Below are positions 26,740-35,315 of a stretch of DNA of 64,000 nt, piece by piece. Position numbers and translations under genes: made by a program. The notes beneath the pieces are model-generated. The model was not told where the DNA came from. It made no database searches and saw nothing but the letters and a program-made list of their open reading frames with translations. The stretch covers positions 1-64,000 of the forward strand of contig CAJYJO010000030.1 of the NCBI GenBank assembly GCA_913774845.1, given 5' to 3'. The first letter of the stretch is position 1; the number at the start of each line of letters is the position of its first letter. The DNA is from an uncultured Microbacterium sp. Lineage in GTDB: Bacteria; Actinomycetota; Actinomycetes; Actinomycetales; Microbacteriaceae.

Positions 26740-27786
26740 TCAGGCGGGGGCGAAGGTCTTCGCGTCGATGACGAAGCGGTAGCGCACGTCGCTCTTCAGC
26801 ACGCGCTCGTAGGCGTCGTTGATCTGGTCGGCCGAGATGAGCTCGGTCTCGGGCGCGATGCCCTTCTCGGCGCAGAAGTCGAGCATCTCCTGGGTCTCGC
26901 GGATGCCGCCGATCGACGAACCGGCGAACGAGCGACGGTTGGTGAACAGCGTGAAGACCTGGATGGGCAGCGGCTCCGGCGGGGCGCCGACGTTGACCAT
27001 CGTGCCGTTGAGGGCGAGCAGGCCCAGGTACTGCTTGAGCTCGAGCGGGGCGCTGACGGTGTTGATGATGAGGTCGAAGTGCTTCTTGAGCGTCGAGAAG
27101 GTCTCTTCGTCCTTCGTCGCGTAGTAGTGGTCGGCGCCCATCTTCAGGCCGTCGTCCTTCTTGCTGAGCGTCTGCGAGAGCACGGTGACCTCGGCGCCCA
27201 TGGCGTGGGCGATCTTGACGGCCATGTGCCCCAGACCGCCGAGACCGACGACCGCGACCTTCTTGCCGGGGCCGGCGTTCCAGTGGTTCAGCGGCGAGTA
27301 GGTCGTGATGCCGGCGCACAGCAGCGGGGCGGCCTTCTCGTACGGGATCGACTCGGGCACGCGCAGCACGAAGTGCTCGTCGACGACGATCTTCTCGCTG
27401 TAGCCGCCCTGGGTGATCGTGCCGTCGACGTCCTTGGCGCCGTACGTGCCGATGTTGCCCTTCTCGCAGTACTGCTCCTCGCCCGCGAGGCAGTTCTCGC
27501 ACTCGCGGCACGAGTTGACCATGCAGCCGACGCCGACGCGGTCGCCCACCTTGTGGCTGGTGACGTCGGAGCCGACCTCGGCGACCGTGCCGACGATCTC
27601 GTGGCCGACGGTCAAGGGGTAGGGCACGTCGCCCCACTCGCCGCGGATGGTGTGGATGTCGGAGTGGCAGATGCCGGCGTAGGCGATGTCGATGAGGACG
27701 TCCTTCGGGCCGACGTCACGACGCTCGATGGTCGTGGGCTCGAGGGGCGAGGTCGCGGACGACGCCGCGTAGGCGTTGACGTGCAT
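26740..27786 (-). CDS. Zinc-dependent NAD(P)-dependent alcohol/aldehyde reductase (YahK/CAD type)
   Basis: 348 aa, medium-chain dehydrogenase. Catalytic zinc ligands in GICHSDIH and GHEIVG; structural zinc in [15 protein letters not shown]; Rossmann [11 protein letters not shown]. The sequence around [20 protein letters not shown] is typical of the cinnamyl-alcohol-dehydrogenase/YahK branch that reduces aldehydes with NADPH. GAGGAGAACC precedes ATG 27786; an upstream in-frame ATG at 27819 lacks a binding site. Confidence 0.94.
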   Translation of the reverse strand: MHVNAYAASSATSPLEPTTIERRDVGPKDVLIDIAYAGICHSDIHTIRGEWGDVPYPLTVGHEIVGTVAEVGSDVTSHKVGDRVGVGCMVNSCRECENCLAGEEQYCEKGNIGTYGAKDVDGTITQGGYSEKIVVDEHFVLRVPESIPYEKAAPLLCAGITTYSPLNHWNAGPGKKVAVVGLGGLGHMAVKIAHAMGAEVTVLSQTLSKKDDGLKMGADHYYATKDEETFSTLKKHFDLIINTVSAPLELKQYLGLLALNGTMVNVGAPPEPLPIQVFTLFTNRRSFAGSSIGGIRETQEMLDFCAEKGIAPETELISADQINDAYERVLKSDVRYRFVIDAKTFAPA

Positions 27787-27885
27787 GGTTCTCCTCAGTG
27801 GGGGTCGATGCGGATGCATCCATCCTCCCCCGCCCGACCGCGGGCAGGACGGGCTTGCACGGATGTGCGCAAGGTGCCACGCACG

Positions 27886-27947
27886 TGTGAGGTGCCCAGA
27901 ATTGTCGCGTCGGGCGCCGTCGAAGCGACAATTCTTGGCACCTCACA
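27886..27947. repeat. 62-bp inverted repeat
   Basis: TGTGAGGTGCCCAGAATTG plus TCGC pairs with GCGA plus CAATTCTTGGCACCTCACA, about 23 bp per arm with one mismatch, loop about 16 bases. Lies between the GH30 terminator and the alcohol dehydrogenase gene. It may be an isolated palindromic element of another family or an operator-like structure. Confidence 0.8.
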
Positions 27948-27971
27948 CGAGTCCCCGGCCGGGGAGACGAC

Positions 27972-28011
27972 GAGGCCGTGTCGGCCGCCGGAAGGCGGCC
28001 GACACGGCCTC
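27972..28011 (-). terminator. Strong intrinsic terminator of the GH30 gene
   Basis: Perfect 18-bp stem, GAGGCCGTGTCGGCCGCC with its complement, loop GGAA, 12 bp after the stop codon. Confidence 0.9.
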
Positions 28012-28022
28012 GGTCACTGCGC

Positions 28023-31000
28023 TCAGGCGTCGGAGCGACGACGACGCAGCAACATCACCCCCGCGCCGAGCAGGAGCAGGACGACGGCGCCGATCGTGGT
28101 GGCCGTGACACCCTCGGCGTTCAGACCCGTGATCGCGAGGTTCTTGCCCTTCGCGTCGGTCGAACCCGGCGTCGCCGTACCGCCCGCCGATGCACCGGAG
28201 CCCGACCCCGAGCCGGGCGTCGCACCCTGGCCGGAGCCGTCGCCGGAGCCGTCGCCGGAGCCCGAGCCGGAGCCGGAGCCCGAGCCCGGACCGGGGTTCG
28301 CGCCGCCGTCGCCGCCGGTGCTGGGTCCGGCGACCGGCACGATCGCCGCCGAACGCGCGGTGCCGTCGTCGAAGCCGTCGGCCGTCGCGGTCACCTCGGC
28401 CGTGATCTCACGCCCCAGGTCGGCAGCCGTGAGCAGGTAGGCGTCGGAGGTCGCACCGGGGATCGCGACCCCGTCGCGCAGCCAGACGAACGCCAGCGCG
28501 GCGTCGGCCGGGTCGGTGACGGCAGCGGCGCGGACGGTCGCCCCGACGCGCGCCTCACCCGTCAGGGTCGGCGTGTCGACGCCCACGGCGCGGTTCACGG
28601 TGACCGTGTACGTCTGCTCGGTGCCGTCGGGAGCGGTGACCTGCACCGTTCCGACGCCGCCGAGGGCGCGGGCGGTCGGGCTCGCCTCACCCGGCTGGGT
28701 GATCTCGACCCGGGCGTCCTCGTCGACCGCGAGAGCGTGCAGCTGCGGCCACTCCGCTCCGGGGGAGGTGACGGTGTAGGCGAAGGTCTTCGGGTCGAAG
28801 CCCTCGACCTCGGTGTCTCCCACGGTGAGGCGGGCGAGGTCCGCGATGTCGGCGGGGGCCGCCGAGGCCGCGTAGATCTCGACCTCCGAGACGATCATGT
28901 GCGTCTGCGAGCGGGCGTTCATGACCACGCGCACCTCGTCGGCGGTACCGGAGACCGGCACATCGACGCGCGGCGCACCGCTCGAGGGAGCGGGAACGTT
29001 CTGCACGGCGCCCTCGACCCACTGCCCGCCGTCGATCCGGTGGTCCACGCGCATGGTCTCGGGCCAGCTCAGCGAGTTGCCGTCGCGGTAGAACTGCACG
29101 GCCACGCGTGTGAGGGTCGCACGCTCGTTCAGGTCGTAGCTGAGCGTGTCGGAGCCGTTCTTGGTGCCGGATCGCCAGTTCGACCATCCCTTGTCGGTCG
29201 TGCTGCCGTTGATCGTGTTCTTCACGTCGTACTGCGCGCTCTCGGTGAAGGTGGCCGAGGGCCGGCTCTCGGGAGCGACGTTGCGCTCCGAGGCCGCCGT
29301 CACGATGACCGTGAGAGCCGCGGGCAGCGTCGCGCCCGTCGGGTCGGTCGCGACGCCCGGGACGGACACCGTGCCCGGCGTCGCGAGCTGCGCGGCGGTC
29401 ACGCCGTCCCACGTCCACTCGACGGGGATCCAGTAGCCCGAGCCCGAGGGACGCAGCTCGGCCTGGACGCTGGTGTCGGCGAGCCCCTTCACCACGTCGA
29501 GGGCACTGCCGGCCGGTACCGTGACCGACGCCGGTCGGGTGGCGGTGTACGAACCGACCTCGACGTCGGCCGTCGCGGTGAACGCGGCCCCGAAGAGGTC
29601 GGTGCCCGTTCCGCGGACCTGCACCGTACCGGCTCGCGAGAAGTCGACGCCGTCGAGCTGCCACGTCACCGGGGCGCTGCGCAGGACGCGGCCCTGGTAC
29701 CGCAGGGTGACGTCCGCCGGCAGGTTCGGCGACGCGCCGACCTCGGGGGCGACGCCCACCGCGGTCGCGGCCGAGACCGGCTCGGCCCCGACGATCGTCG
29801 TGCCGGCGATGCGCCACTGCTGGTTGTAGCCGCCGTTGGAGGTCCACAGACCCACCGTCGTGCCGGCATCCGTCTTGCCGCCGTTGACGTCGAGCACGCG
29901 CTCGTTCGCCACGCTCAGCACGGAGTAGTTCGTGCCGTCGGTGGTGGATGCCATCCACTGCAGGGAGGGGTCGTTCGCTGCCGTGGCGGGGTCGGACGAG
30001 ACCAGCGCGGTCCCGCCGTCACGGACGGCCAGGAACGCTCCCGTGCCGCTTCGCAGCGTGAAACGGTGACGGTTGGTGCCCGCGCCGTCCACGGTACGGA
30101 CCGTCCACGTCTGCGCCTTCGCCGCCTCCGCGGTCGTGGCCTCGGGGCGGATCGCGAGGGTCGACGAGCCGTCGAGCAGCAGCCCGCTCTGCAAGCCGCT
30201 CAGCTGGACCGTCTGACCGTCGCGGAACGCCGCAGCATCGGCCGAGACGCCCGAGACACCGTCGATGAGGAAGGTCACGACCGACTTGGCCGGGACCGTC
30301 AGCGTGGCCGACTTCGAGGACGGGTCGACGCCCACCGGCTCACCCTGCTTGAGGGCGTTCAGCGCGGGCTGGTCGGCCGTCGACTGGGTCGTGACGATCG
30401 GAGTCACGGTCGCGCCCGGGGCGACGGAGCCGAAGTCGCGCAGGTTGATCTGCACGGTCTGCGCGTCCGCCTCGGAGTTGACGTGCACGATCGTCGCGCC
30501 CTGGCCGTCGGCGTCGACGGCCGCGGTCGACTGGCCGTTGTCGGTCGCCATCAGGTGGCTGCCGGGGGTGATGTAGTGCGTGAAGTTGCGCACGGTGTTG
30601 AACTTCTCGTTGGTCAGCACCTTGCACGAGGGATCGGCGTCGCCGTCTTTGATGCGGCGCTCCGACTTGCCCTCGGCGTTGCAGTCGAAGTCGATGAAGA
30701 CGCTGCCCCAGTTGAGCTTCTCGACCTTCTGCATGTTGTAGAGGTCTTCGACCGGCTGCCAGAACACCCATGCGTCGGGCTCGAGCTCGCGCAGGTCGCC
30801 GACGATGTGCTCGGCCATGCCGAGACCGTTCTCGATGTCGTCGGTGACGAAGCCGCGGCTGGTGTCGGTCCAGTTGCCCTCGACCTCGCTCATCCACAGC
30901 GGCTTGTCCGCGGCCTTGGCGATGTCGCGCACGACCTGGCGCCCGCCCGTGCCGTACGTGTGGACGTTGAGCTGGTCGACGAGGCTCTTCGACTGCGCCG

Positions 31001-31931
31001 ACCACGCGTTCCAGTTGTTCGCGAAGATGCCGGGATTCGTCTCGTCCATCGCCGAGATGACGGCCTCCGTCGTCGTGCTCGATTGCGCGAGGCGGGCGGC
31101 GAGCGCCTTGACCATGGCGTCCTGCGCCTGGGACCCGATGTGCGCGCCCTCCTGGCGTCCACCGGTGGGCCACTGGGCGCCGTTGGGGATCTGCGTCTGC
31201 CAGTAGTTGGTGTTCGGCTCGTTGAACGGGTCGATGGTGTCGAATGTGACGCCGTGCTCCTTCTCGAGCTCGTCGACGACGTTCACGAGGTATCCCGCGA
31301 ACTTGTCCATGTCGGCGGGGGCGAGCTGCTCGCTCGTGGCGTTGTTGATGCCGCCCGAGACGTAGCCGCTCTGCGTGAGGAAGTAGGGCGGGGAGTTGCT
31401 GAACGCCTCCCAGTGCGTCACCTTGTCTTTCAGGGCGTCGATCCACCAGCGCTGACCCTGGTCGGCCGAGAAGTCGTAGTGGGTCGGGTCGTCGGGGTTC
31501 CACGCGTCGCGGTACGCCGCGCGGTCGGCGTAGGTCGAGCTCACTCCCGCCACCGGAAGGTCGGGGTTCCAGAACCCGGGGACGGCGCCGCCGGGCCGCA
31601 GGTACGGGGGCACGTCGGTGGCGTTGCCGCCGCCGATGTTGTACCGGGCGATGTTGAGGTTGAGGCCGTCGTCGCCGAAGACGGCGTCGAAGAGCTTCTG
31701 GCGCACGTCGGCGGGGTACTGACCGGTCGCGTTGGCGAACCAGACCAGGCTCGTGCCCCAGCCCTCGAAGGGCTTCTCCGACGCCGTGGCCGGGTTGGGC
31801 GTGATGGAGACCGTCTGGTCGACCGCCGCCTCGGCGGAGGGAGGCGCCATGGCGGCCGTGGCGCTGATCGCCCCGGCGGCGAGGGCCACGGCGCACGTCA
31901 TCGACAAGAGTCGAGGTGACTTCATCGTCAT
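28023..31931 (-). CDS. Sortase-anchored GH30 endo-beta-1,6-galactanase-like multidomain enzyme
   Basis: 1302 aa. Signal peptide (1-36); GH30 catalytic domain (about 40-470) with acid/base Glu238 in DPFNEPNTNYW and nucleophile Glu349 in LWMSEVEGNW, closest in pattern to fungal/actinobacterial endo-beta-1,6-galactanases; ricin-type beta-trefoil CBM13 (about 572-706, ending QQWRIAG); two Ig-like domains (about 715-865); F5/8 type C/CBM32 domain (about 882-1020); cadherin-like and Ig-like domains (about 1030-1195); Gly/Ser/Pro linker; LAITG (about 1264) + membrane helix + RRRR tail. So it is displayed on the wall. Start ATG 31931 (GGATCGG upstream) or 31925. A perfect LacI-type operator lies 37 bp upstream. 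Confidence 0.9.
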   Translation of the reverse strand: MTMKSPRLLSMTCAVALAAGAISATAAMAPPSAEAAVDQTVSITPNPATASEKPFEGWGTSLVWFANATGQYPADVRQKLFDAVFGDDGLNLNIARYNIGGGNATDVPPYLRPGGAVPGFWNPDLPVAGVSSTYADRAAYRDAWNPDDPTHYDFSADQGQRWWIDALKDKVTHWEAFSNSPPYFLTQSGYVSGGINNATSEQLAPADMDKFAGYLVNVVDELEKEHGVTFDTIDPFNEPNTNYWQTQIPNGAQWPTGGRQEGAHIGSQAQDAMVKALAARLAQSSTTTEAVISAMDETNPGIFANNWNAWSAQSKSLVDQLNVHTYGTGGRQVVRDIAKAADKPLWMSEVEGNWTDTSRGFVTDDIENGLGMAEHIVGDLRELEPDAWVFWQPVEDLYNMQKVEKLNWGSVFIDFDCNAEGKSERRIKDGDADPSCKVLTNEKFNTVRNFTHYITPGSHLMATDNGQSTAAVDADGQGATIVHVNSEADAQTVQINLRDFGSVAPGATVTPIVTTQSTADQPALNALKQGEPVGVDPSSKSATLTVPAKSVVTFLIDGVSGVSADAAAFRDGQTVQLSGLQSGLLLDGSSTLAIRPEATTAEAAKAQTWTVRTVDGAGTNRHRFTLRSGTGAFLAVRDGGTALVSSDPATAANDPSLQWMASTTDGTNYSVLSVANERVLDVNGGKTDAGTTVGLWTSNGGYNQQWRIAGTTIVGAEPVSAATAVGVAPEVGASPNLPADVTLRYQGRVLRSAPVTWQLDGVDFSRAGTVQVRGTGTDLFGAAFTATADVEVGSYTATRPASVTVPAGSALDVVKGLADTSVQAELRPSGSGYWIPVEWTWDGVTAAQLATPGTVSVPGVATDPTGATLPAALTVIVTAASERNVAPESRPSATFTESAQYDVKNTINGSTTDKGWSNWRSGTKNGSDTLSYDLNERATLTRVAVQFYRDGNSLSWPETMRVDHRIDGGQWVEGAVQNVPAPSSGAPRVDVPVSGTADEVRVVMNARSQTHMIVSEVEIYAASAAPADIADLARLTVGDTEVEGFDPKTFAYTVTSPGAEWPQLHALAVDEDARVEITQPGEASPTARALGGVGTVQVTAPDGTEQTYTVTVNRAVGVDTPTLTGEARVGATVRAAAVTDPADAALAFVWLRDGVAIPGATSDAYLLTAADLGREITAEVTATADGFDDGTARSAAIVPVAGPSTGGDGGANPGPGSGSGSGSGSGDGSGDGSGQGATPGSGSGSGASAGGTATPGSTDAKGKNLAITGLNAEGVTATTIGAVVLLLLGAGVMLLRRRRSDA

Positions 31932-31967
31932 TCCGATCCGGTCGCGTCGGTGCGACCTGTGGGGGGC

Positions 31968-31983
31968 ATGTTGACGTCAACAT
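31968..31983 (-). promoter_or_regulatory. LacI-type operator upstream of the GH30 gene
   Basis: ATGTTGACGTCAACAT, a perfect 16-bp palindrome, matching the two operators at 33261-33276 and 33294-33309 upstream of the divergent LacI and ABC genes. This predicts co-regulation of the GH30 enzyme and the transporter operon by the LacI protein encoded between them. Confidence 0.85.
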
Positions 31984-32057
31984 GGTGTCGTCAAGATCGA
32001 GCATAGGTGAGCGCGCTGCAACCGCGCAATGATTCCGTGACCGCGACCGCGTGTTCC

Positions 32058-32183
32058 GTCGGCGTGCCGATGGGCAGGCCCCGCAGCACGCGGCCGGGCC
32101 GTCGGCGTGCCGACGGGCGGGCCCCGCAGCGCGCACCCGGGCCGTCGGCGTGCCGAGGGGCGGGCCCCGCAGTGCGCGCGACG
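32058..32183. repeat. 43-bp tandem repeat, about 2.9 copies
   Basis: Units start GTCGGCGTGCCGA at 32058, 32101 and 32144, strict 43-bp period, non-coding, between the GH30 operator and the lacI stop. Confidence 0.9.
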
Positions 32184-32199
32184 GCGCGCCACCGGGCCG

Positions 32200-33246
32200 T
32201 CAGCGGCGCGGGCCGGAGCTGGAGCGGACGACCAGCGACGTCGGCACGAGCGTGCGCGCGTGCTCCCTGCCCGTCCCTTCGATGTCGGCGATGAGCGCCG
32301 TCATCGCCTCTTCGCCCACGCGCTCGAAGCGCTGGCGCACGGTCGTCAGAGGCGGCCAGAAGTTCGCCGCCTCGGGCATGTCGTCGAACCCCACGACGCT
32401 CACCTCGTCGGGGACCGCGCGTCCGGCCTCGTGGAAGGCGCGGATCACCCCGAGCGCCATCTGGTCGTTCGCGGCGAACACCGCGGTGACGTCGGCGTCG
32501 GCGGCCAGTGCCTGTCCGATGCGGTGCCCCGACTCCGCGGTCCAGTCGCCGATCTGCTCGTCGGGCACGTGGCATCCGCGATCTTCGAGGGCGGCTCGCC
32601 AGGCGTTGCGTCGGCGTTCGGCGGCGAAGGACTCCGGCGGTCCCGACACGTGCCAGACGGTCTCGTGGCCGAGGTCGAGCAGGTGCTCCGTCGCGAGGCG
32701 CGCCCCCTGCGCCTGGTCGTTGTCGACGACGGCGTAGGGGTAATCGGCGCTGGAGTCGACCACGACGACCGGGAGCCCGGTCGGCAGCGCCAGCTCGTTC
32801 TCGCCGAGACGGTGGGTCTCGATGAGGATGACGATCCCGTCGACCGCGTGCTCGCGCAGGCGCAGGAAGGCGCCCGACACGTCTGACTGCGACGCCGACT
32901 GCACGGTGATGAGGGTGATGGAGTACCCGGATGCCGCGGCCATCGACGCCAGCGCGTCGAGGGTGCGCGTGTTGCCGTAGGAGCTGAGCGAGAACATGAT
33001 CACGCCGATGCTGCGGAACCGTCCGGACCGCAGCGCCCGCGCGGCGCTGTTGGGGCGATAGCCCAGGGCCGACATCGCATCGAGCACCCGCTGACGCGTA
33101 TCGGGGTCGACATTCGTGCGACCATTGGCCACGCGGGAGACGGTCTGGCCCGACACCCCCGCGGCCGCGGCCACGTCGGCCATCGACACCTCTCGTCGGC
33201 GCTCACGCGTCGGGATCACGGTCGACGTCGTCGTCGTCTCGCTCAT
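32200..33246 (-). CDS. LacI family transcriptional regulator of the galactan locus
   Basis: 348 aa. HTH domain (about 21-70) with SMADVAAAAGVSGQTVSRVANG and the hinge RPNSAARALRSG, then a periplasmic-binding-like effector domain (GVIMFSLSSYGNTRTL, NDQMALGVIRAF, VVGFDDMPEAANFWPPLTTV). ATG 33246 was chosen because a longer start at 33276 would lie inside the operator. Divergent from the ABC importer operon; probably a repressor released by a galactan- or arabinan-derived sugar. Confidence 0.92.
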   Translation of the reverse strand: MSETTTTSTVIPTRERRREVSMADVAAAAGVSGQTVSRVANGRTNVDPDTRQRVLDAMSALGYRPNSAARALRSGRFRSIGVIMFSLSSYGNTRTLDALASMAAASGYSITLITVQSASQSDVSGAFLRLREHAVDGIVILIETHRLGENELALPTGLPVVVVDSSADYPYAVVDNDQAQGARLATEHLLDLGHETVWHVSGPPESFAAERRRNAWRAALEDRGCHVPDEQIGDWTAESGHRIGQALAADADVTAVFAANDQMALGVIRAFHEAGRAVPDEVSVVGFDDMPEAANFWPPLTTVRQRFERVGEEAMTALIADIEGTGREHARTLVPTSLVVRSSSGPRR

Positions 33247-33260
33247 TTCTGGCCCCCTGG

Positions 33261-33276
33261 ATGTTGACGTTGACAC
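33261..33276. promoter_or_regulatory. LacI operator overlapping the -35 box of the ABC operon
   Basis: ATGTTGACGTTGACAC, an imperfect copy of the 31968-31983 palindrome. It overlaps the -35 hexamer TTGACA at 33270-33275. Confidence 0.8.
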
Positions 33277-33298
33277 CCTAGCGCGGTCGGGTTATGTT
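33270..33298 (+). promoter_or_regulatory. Sigma-70-type promoter of the ABC/GH51/GH35 operon
   Basis: -35 TTGACA (33270-33275), 17-bp spacer, -10 TATGTT (33293-33298). Both boxes are covered by LacI operators, so repression by occlusion is expected. Confidence 0.75.
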
Positions 33299-33309
33299 TA
33301 CGTCAACAT
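33294..33309. promoter_or_regulatory. LacI operator overlapping the -10 box of the ABC operon
   Basis: ATGTTTACGTCAACAT, one base short of a perfect palindrome, 33 bp from the first operator centre to centre, so both face the same side of the helix. Confidence 0.8.
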
Positions 33310-33355
33310 CCGGCTCACCCGGACCGGATGCGCAACAACGAAGAGGCACCGGACG

Positions 33356-34279
33356 ATGACGACCACCGCGGCACCCCCGCCCGCCCTGCGCACCCCCCGG
33401 CGCAAGCGGCGCGCACGAATCGACGATCGCGGCTGGCTGTTCGTCGCCCCGTTCGCGCTCGTCTTCGCACTCGTCTTCCTCGCGCCGCTGGCGTACTCGG
33501 TGTACCTGAGCCTGTTCCGCGACCAGCTCATCGGCGGCAACGCCTTCGTGGGTCTCGAGAACTACATCACGGCGTTCCAGGACCCGAAGTTCTGGGACGG
33601 CTTCACCCGCGTCGGCATCTTCCTCGTGATCCAGGTGCCCATCATGCTGCTGCTGGCCCTGGCCGCGGCGCTCGCGATCGACAGCGCGCGGCTGCACGCG
33701 GCCGGTTTCTACCGCATCGTGATCTTCCTGCCCTATGCCGTGCCGGCCGTCGTCGCCGTGCTCATGTGGGGTTACATCTACGGCGACCAGTTCGGCCTCA
33801 CCCGCAACCTCAACGACCTGCTCGGCGGCACCTTCGTGCAGCCCTTCATCCCGGAGTGGATGCTGGTGTCGATCGGCAACATCGTCACGTGGCAGTTCGT
33901 GGGCTACAACATGCTCATCTTCTACTCGTCGCTGAAGACCATCCCCAACGAGCTGTACGAAGCGGCATCCATCGACGGAGCCGGCGCCTGGCGCACGATC
34001 TTCTCGATCAAGATCCCCGCCGTCCGCGGCGCCGTGGTGATCGCCACGATCTTCTCGATCATCGGCAGCTTCCAGCTGTTCAACGAGCCGAACATCCTCA
34101 AGCCCCTGGCACCCAACGTGATCTCGACGTTCTTCACGCCGAACATGTACGCCTACAACCTCTCGTTCGCGGGCCAGCAGTACAACTACGCGGCCACGAT
34201 CGCCATCATCATGGGCGTCATCACCGCCGTCATCGCTTACGTCGTGCAGCTGCGCGGCTCCCGTCAGGAGGCGCGATGA
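33356..34279 (+). CDS. CUT1 sugar ABC transporter permease
   Basis: 307 aa. Six membrane helices, first at about 28-50, EAA loop YEAASIDGAGAWRTIFSIKIP. Inner-membrane permease of a binding-protein-dependent sugar importer (MalF/UgpA type). GAAGAGG precedes ATG 33356. Its stop overlaps the next start (ATGA at 34276-34279). Confidence 0.93.
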   Translation: MTTTAAPPPALRTPRRKRRARIDDRGWLFVAPFALVFALVFLAPLAYSVYLSLFRDQLIGGNAFVGLENYITAFQDPKFWDGFTRVGIFLVIQVPIMLLLALAAALAIDSARLHAAGFYRIVIFLPYAVPAVVAVLMWGYIYGDQFGLTRNLNDLLGGTFVQPFIPEWMLVSIGNIVTWQFVGYNMLIFYSSLKTIPNELYEAASIDGAGAWRTIFSIKIPAVRGAVVIATIFSIIGSFQLFNEPNILKPLAPNVISTFFTPNMYAYNLSFAGQQYNYAATIAIIMGVITAVIAYVVQLRGSRQEAR

Positions 34280-35211
34280 CCACCGCGACCGCACCCCGTA
34301 CCGACACCGTGGCCGTGACCACGTCCCGATCGAGCACGCGTCGCCGCTTCGCCCGCACCTCGCCCACGCAGAGCAAGAAGTCGGTCGTGCTGAGCATCGT
34401 CATGGCGCTCTACCTGGTGTACACGCTCCTGCCGCTGGCCTGGCTGCTCATCAACGCCACCAAGACCCAGCCCGACCTGTTCACGACGTTCGGTCTCGGC
34501 CCGGGCACCAGCTTCGCCCTGTTCGACAACATCGCGCAGACGCTCACCTACCGCGACGGCATCTTCCTGCGCTGGCTCGGCAACACGCTGCTGTACGTCG
34601 TGGTCGGCGCCGGCGGTGCGACGCTGCTGGCGACCCTCGCCGGTTATGGTCTGGCCAAGTACAACTTCCGCGGACGCAAGGCCGTGTTCGCCGTCGTGCT
34701 CGGCGCGATCGCGGTGCCCGGCACCGCACTGGCGGTGCCCACGTTCCTGCTGTTCAGCCAGCTGGGACTCACCAACACCCCGTGGGCGATCATCATCCCC
34801 TCGCTCATCAGCCCGTTCGGCCTGTACCTCATCTGGGTCTACGCGACGGATGCCATCCCCACCGAGCTGCTCGAAGCCGCCCGCATGGACGGCGCCGGCG
34901 AGTTCCGCACGTTCTTCACGATCTCGATCCGCCTGCTCACCCCGGGCATCGTCACCGTGCTGCTGTTCGCGGTCGTCGCGACCTGGAACAACTACTTCCT
35001 GCCGCTCATCATGCTGAGCGACCCGCAGTGGTACCCGCTCACCGTCGGCCTGAACCAGTGGAACGCCCAGGCCGTGGGCGTGGGCGCCCAGCCGATCTAC
35101 AACCTCGTGATCACCGGAGCCGTGCTGTCGATCATCCCAATCGTCGCCGCCTTCCTCGTGCTGCAGCGCTTCTGGCAGTCCGGCCTCAGCGCCGGCAGCG
35201 TCAAGCAGTGA
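34276..35211 (+). CDS. CUT1 sugar ABC transporter permease
   Basis: 311 aa. Six membrane helices starting at about 36, EAA loop LEAARMDGAGEFRTFFTISI, MalG/UgpE type. Forms a heterodimer with the previous protein. GGAGG at 34267-34271 inside the upstream gene is its ribosome binding site. No ATPase subunit is encoded in this operon; an MsiK-like shared ATPase elsewhere in the genome is expected. Confidence 0.93.
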   Translation: MTTATAPRTDTVAVTTSRSSTRRRFARTSPTQSKKSVVLSIVMALYLVYTLLPLAWLLINATKTQPDLFTTFGLGPGTSFALFDNIAQTLTYRDGIFLRWLGNTLLYVVVGAGGATLLATLAGYGLAKYNFRGRKAVFAVVLGAIAVPGTALAVPTFLLFSQLGLTNTPWAIIIPSLISPFGLYLIWVYATDAIPTELLEAARMDGAGEFRTFFTISIRLLTPGIVTVLLFAVVATWNNYFLPLIMLSDPQWYPLTVGLNQWNAQAVGVGAQPIYNLVITGAVLSIIPIVAAFLVLQRFWQSGLSAGSVKQ

Positions 35212-35315
35212 TTCACCCGAACTCCCCCTGATCGGGGCATCCGCCCCGCACAACCGCACACCCGAACTCCGGAGCGTCCTGCCCCGGCATCCACAACAAC
35301 GAAGTAGAGGAACCG

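Noticed and set aside
26237-26782. Open frame with SHSRRRLSRRGR-type repeats
   Set aside because: It is produced by the 70-bp palindromic elements and their duplication; similar frames arise at 46.4-46.6 kb.
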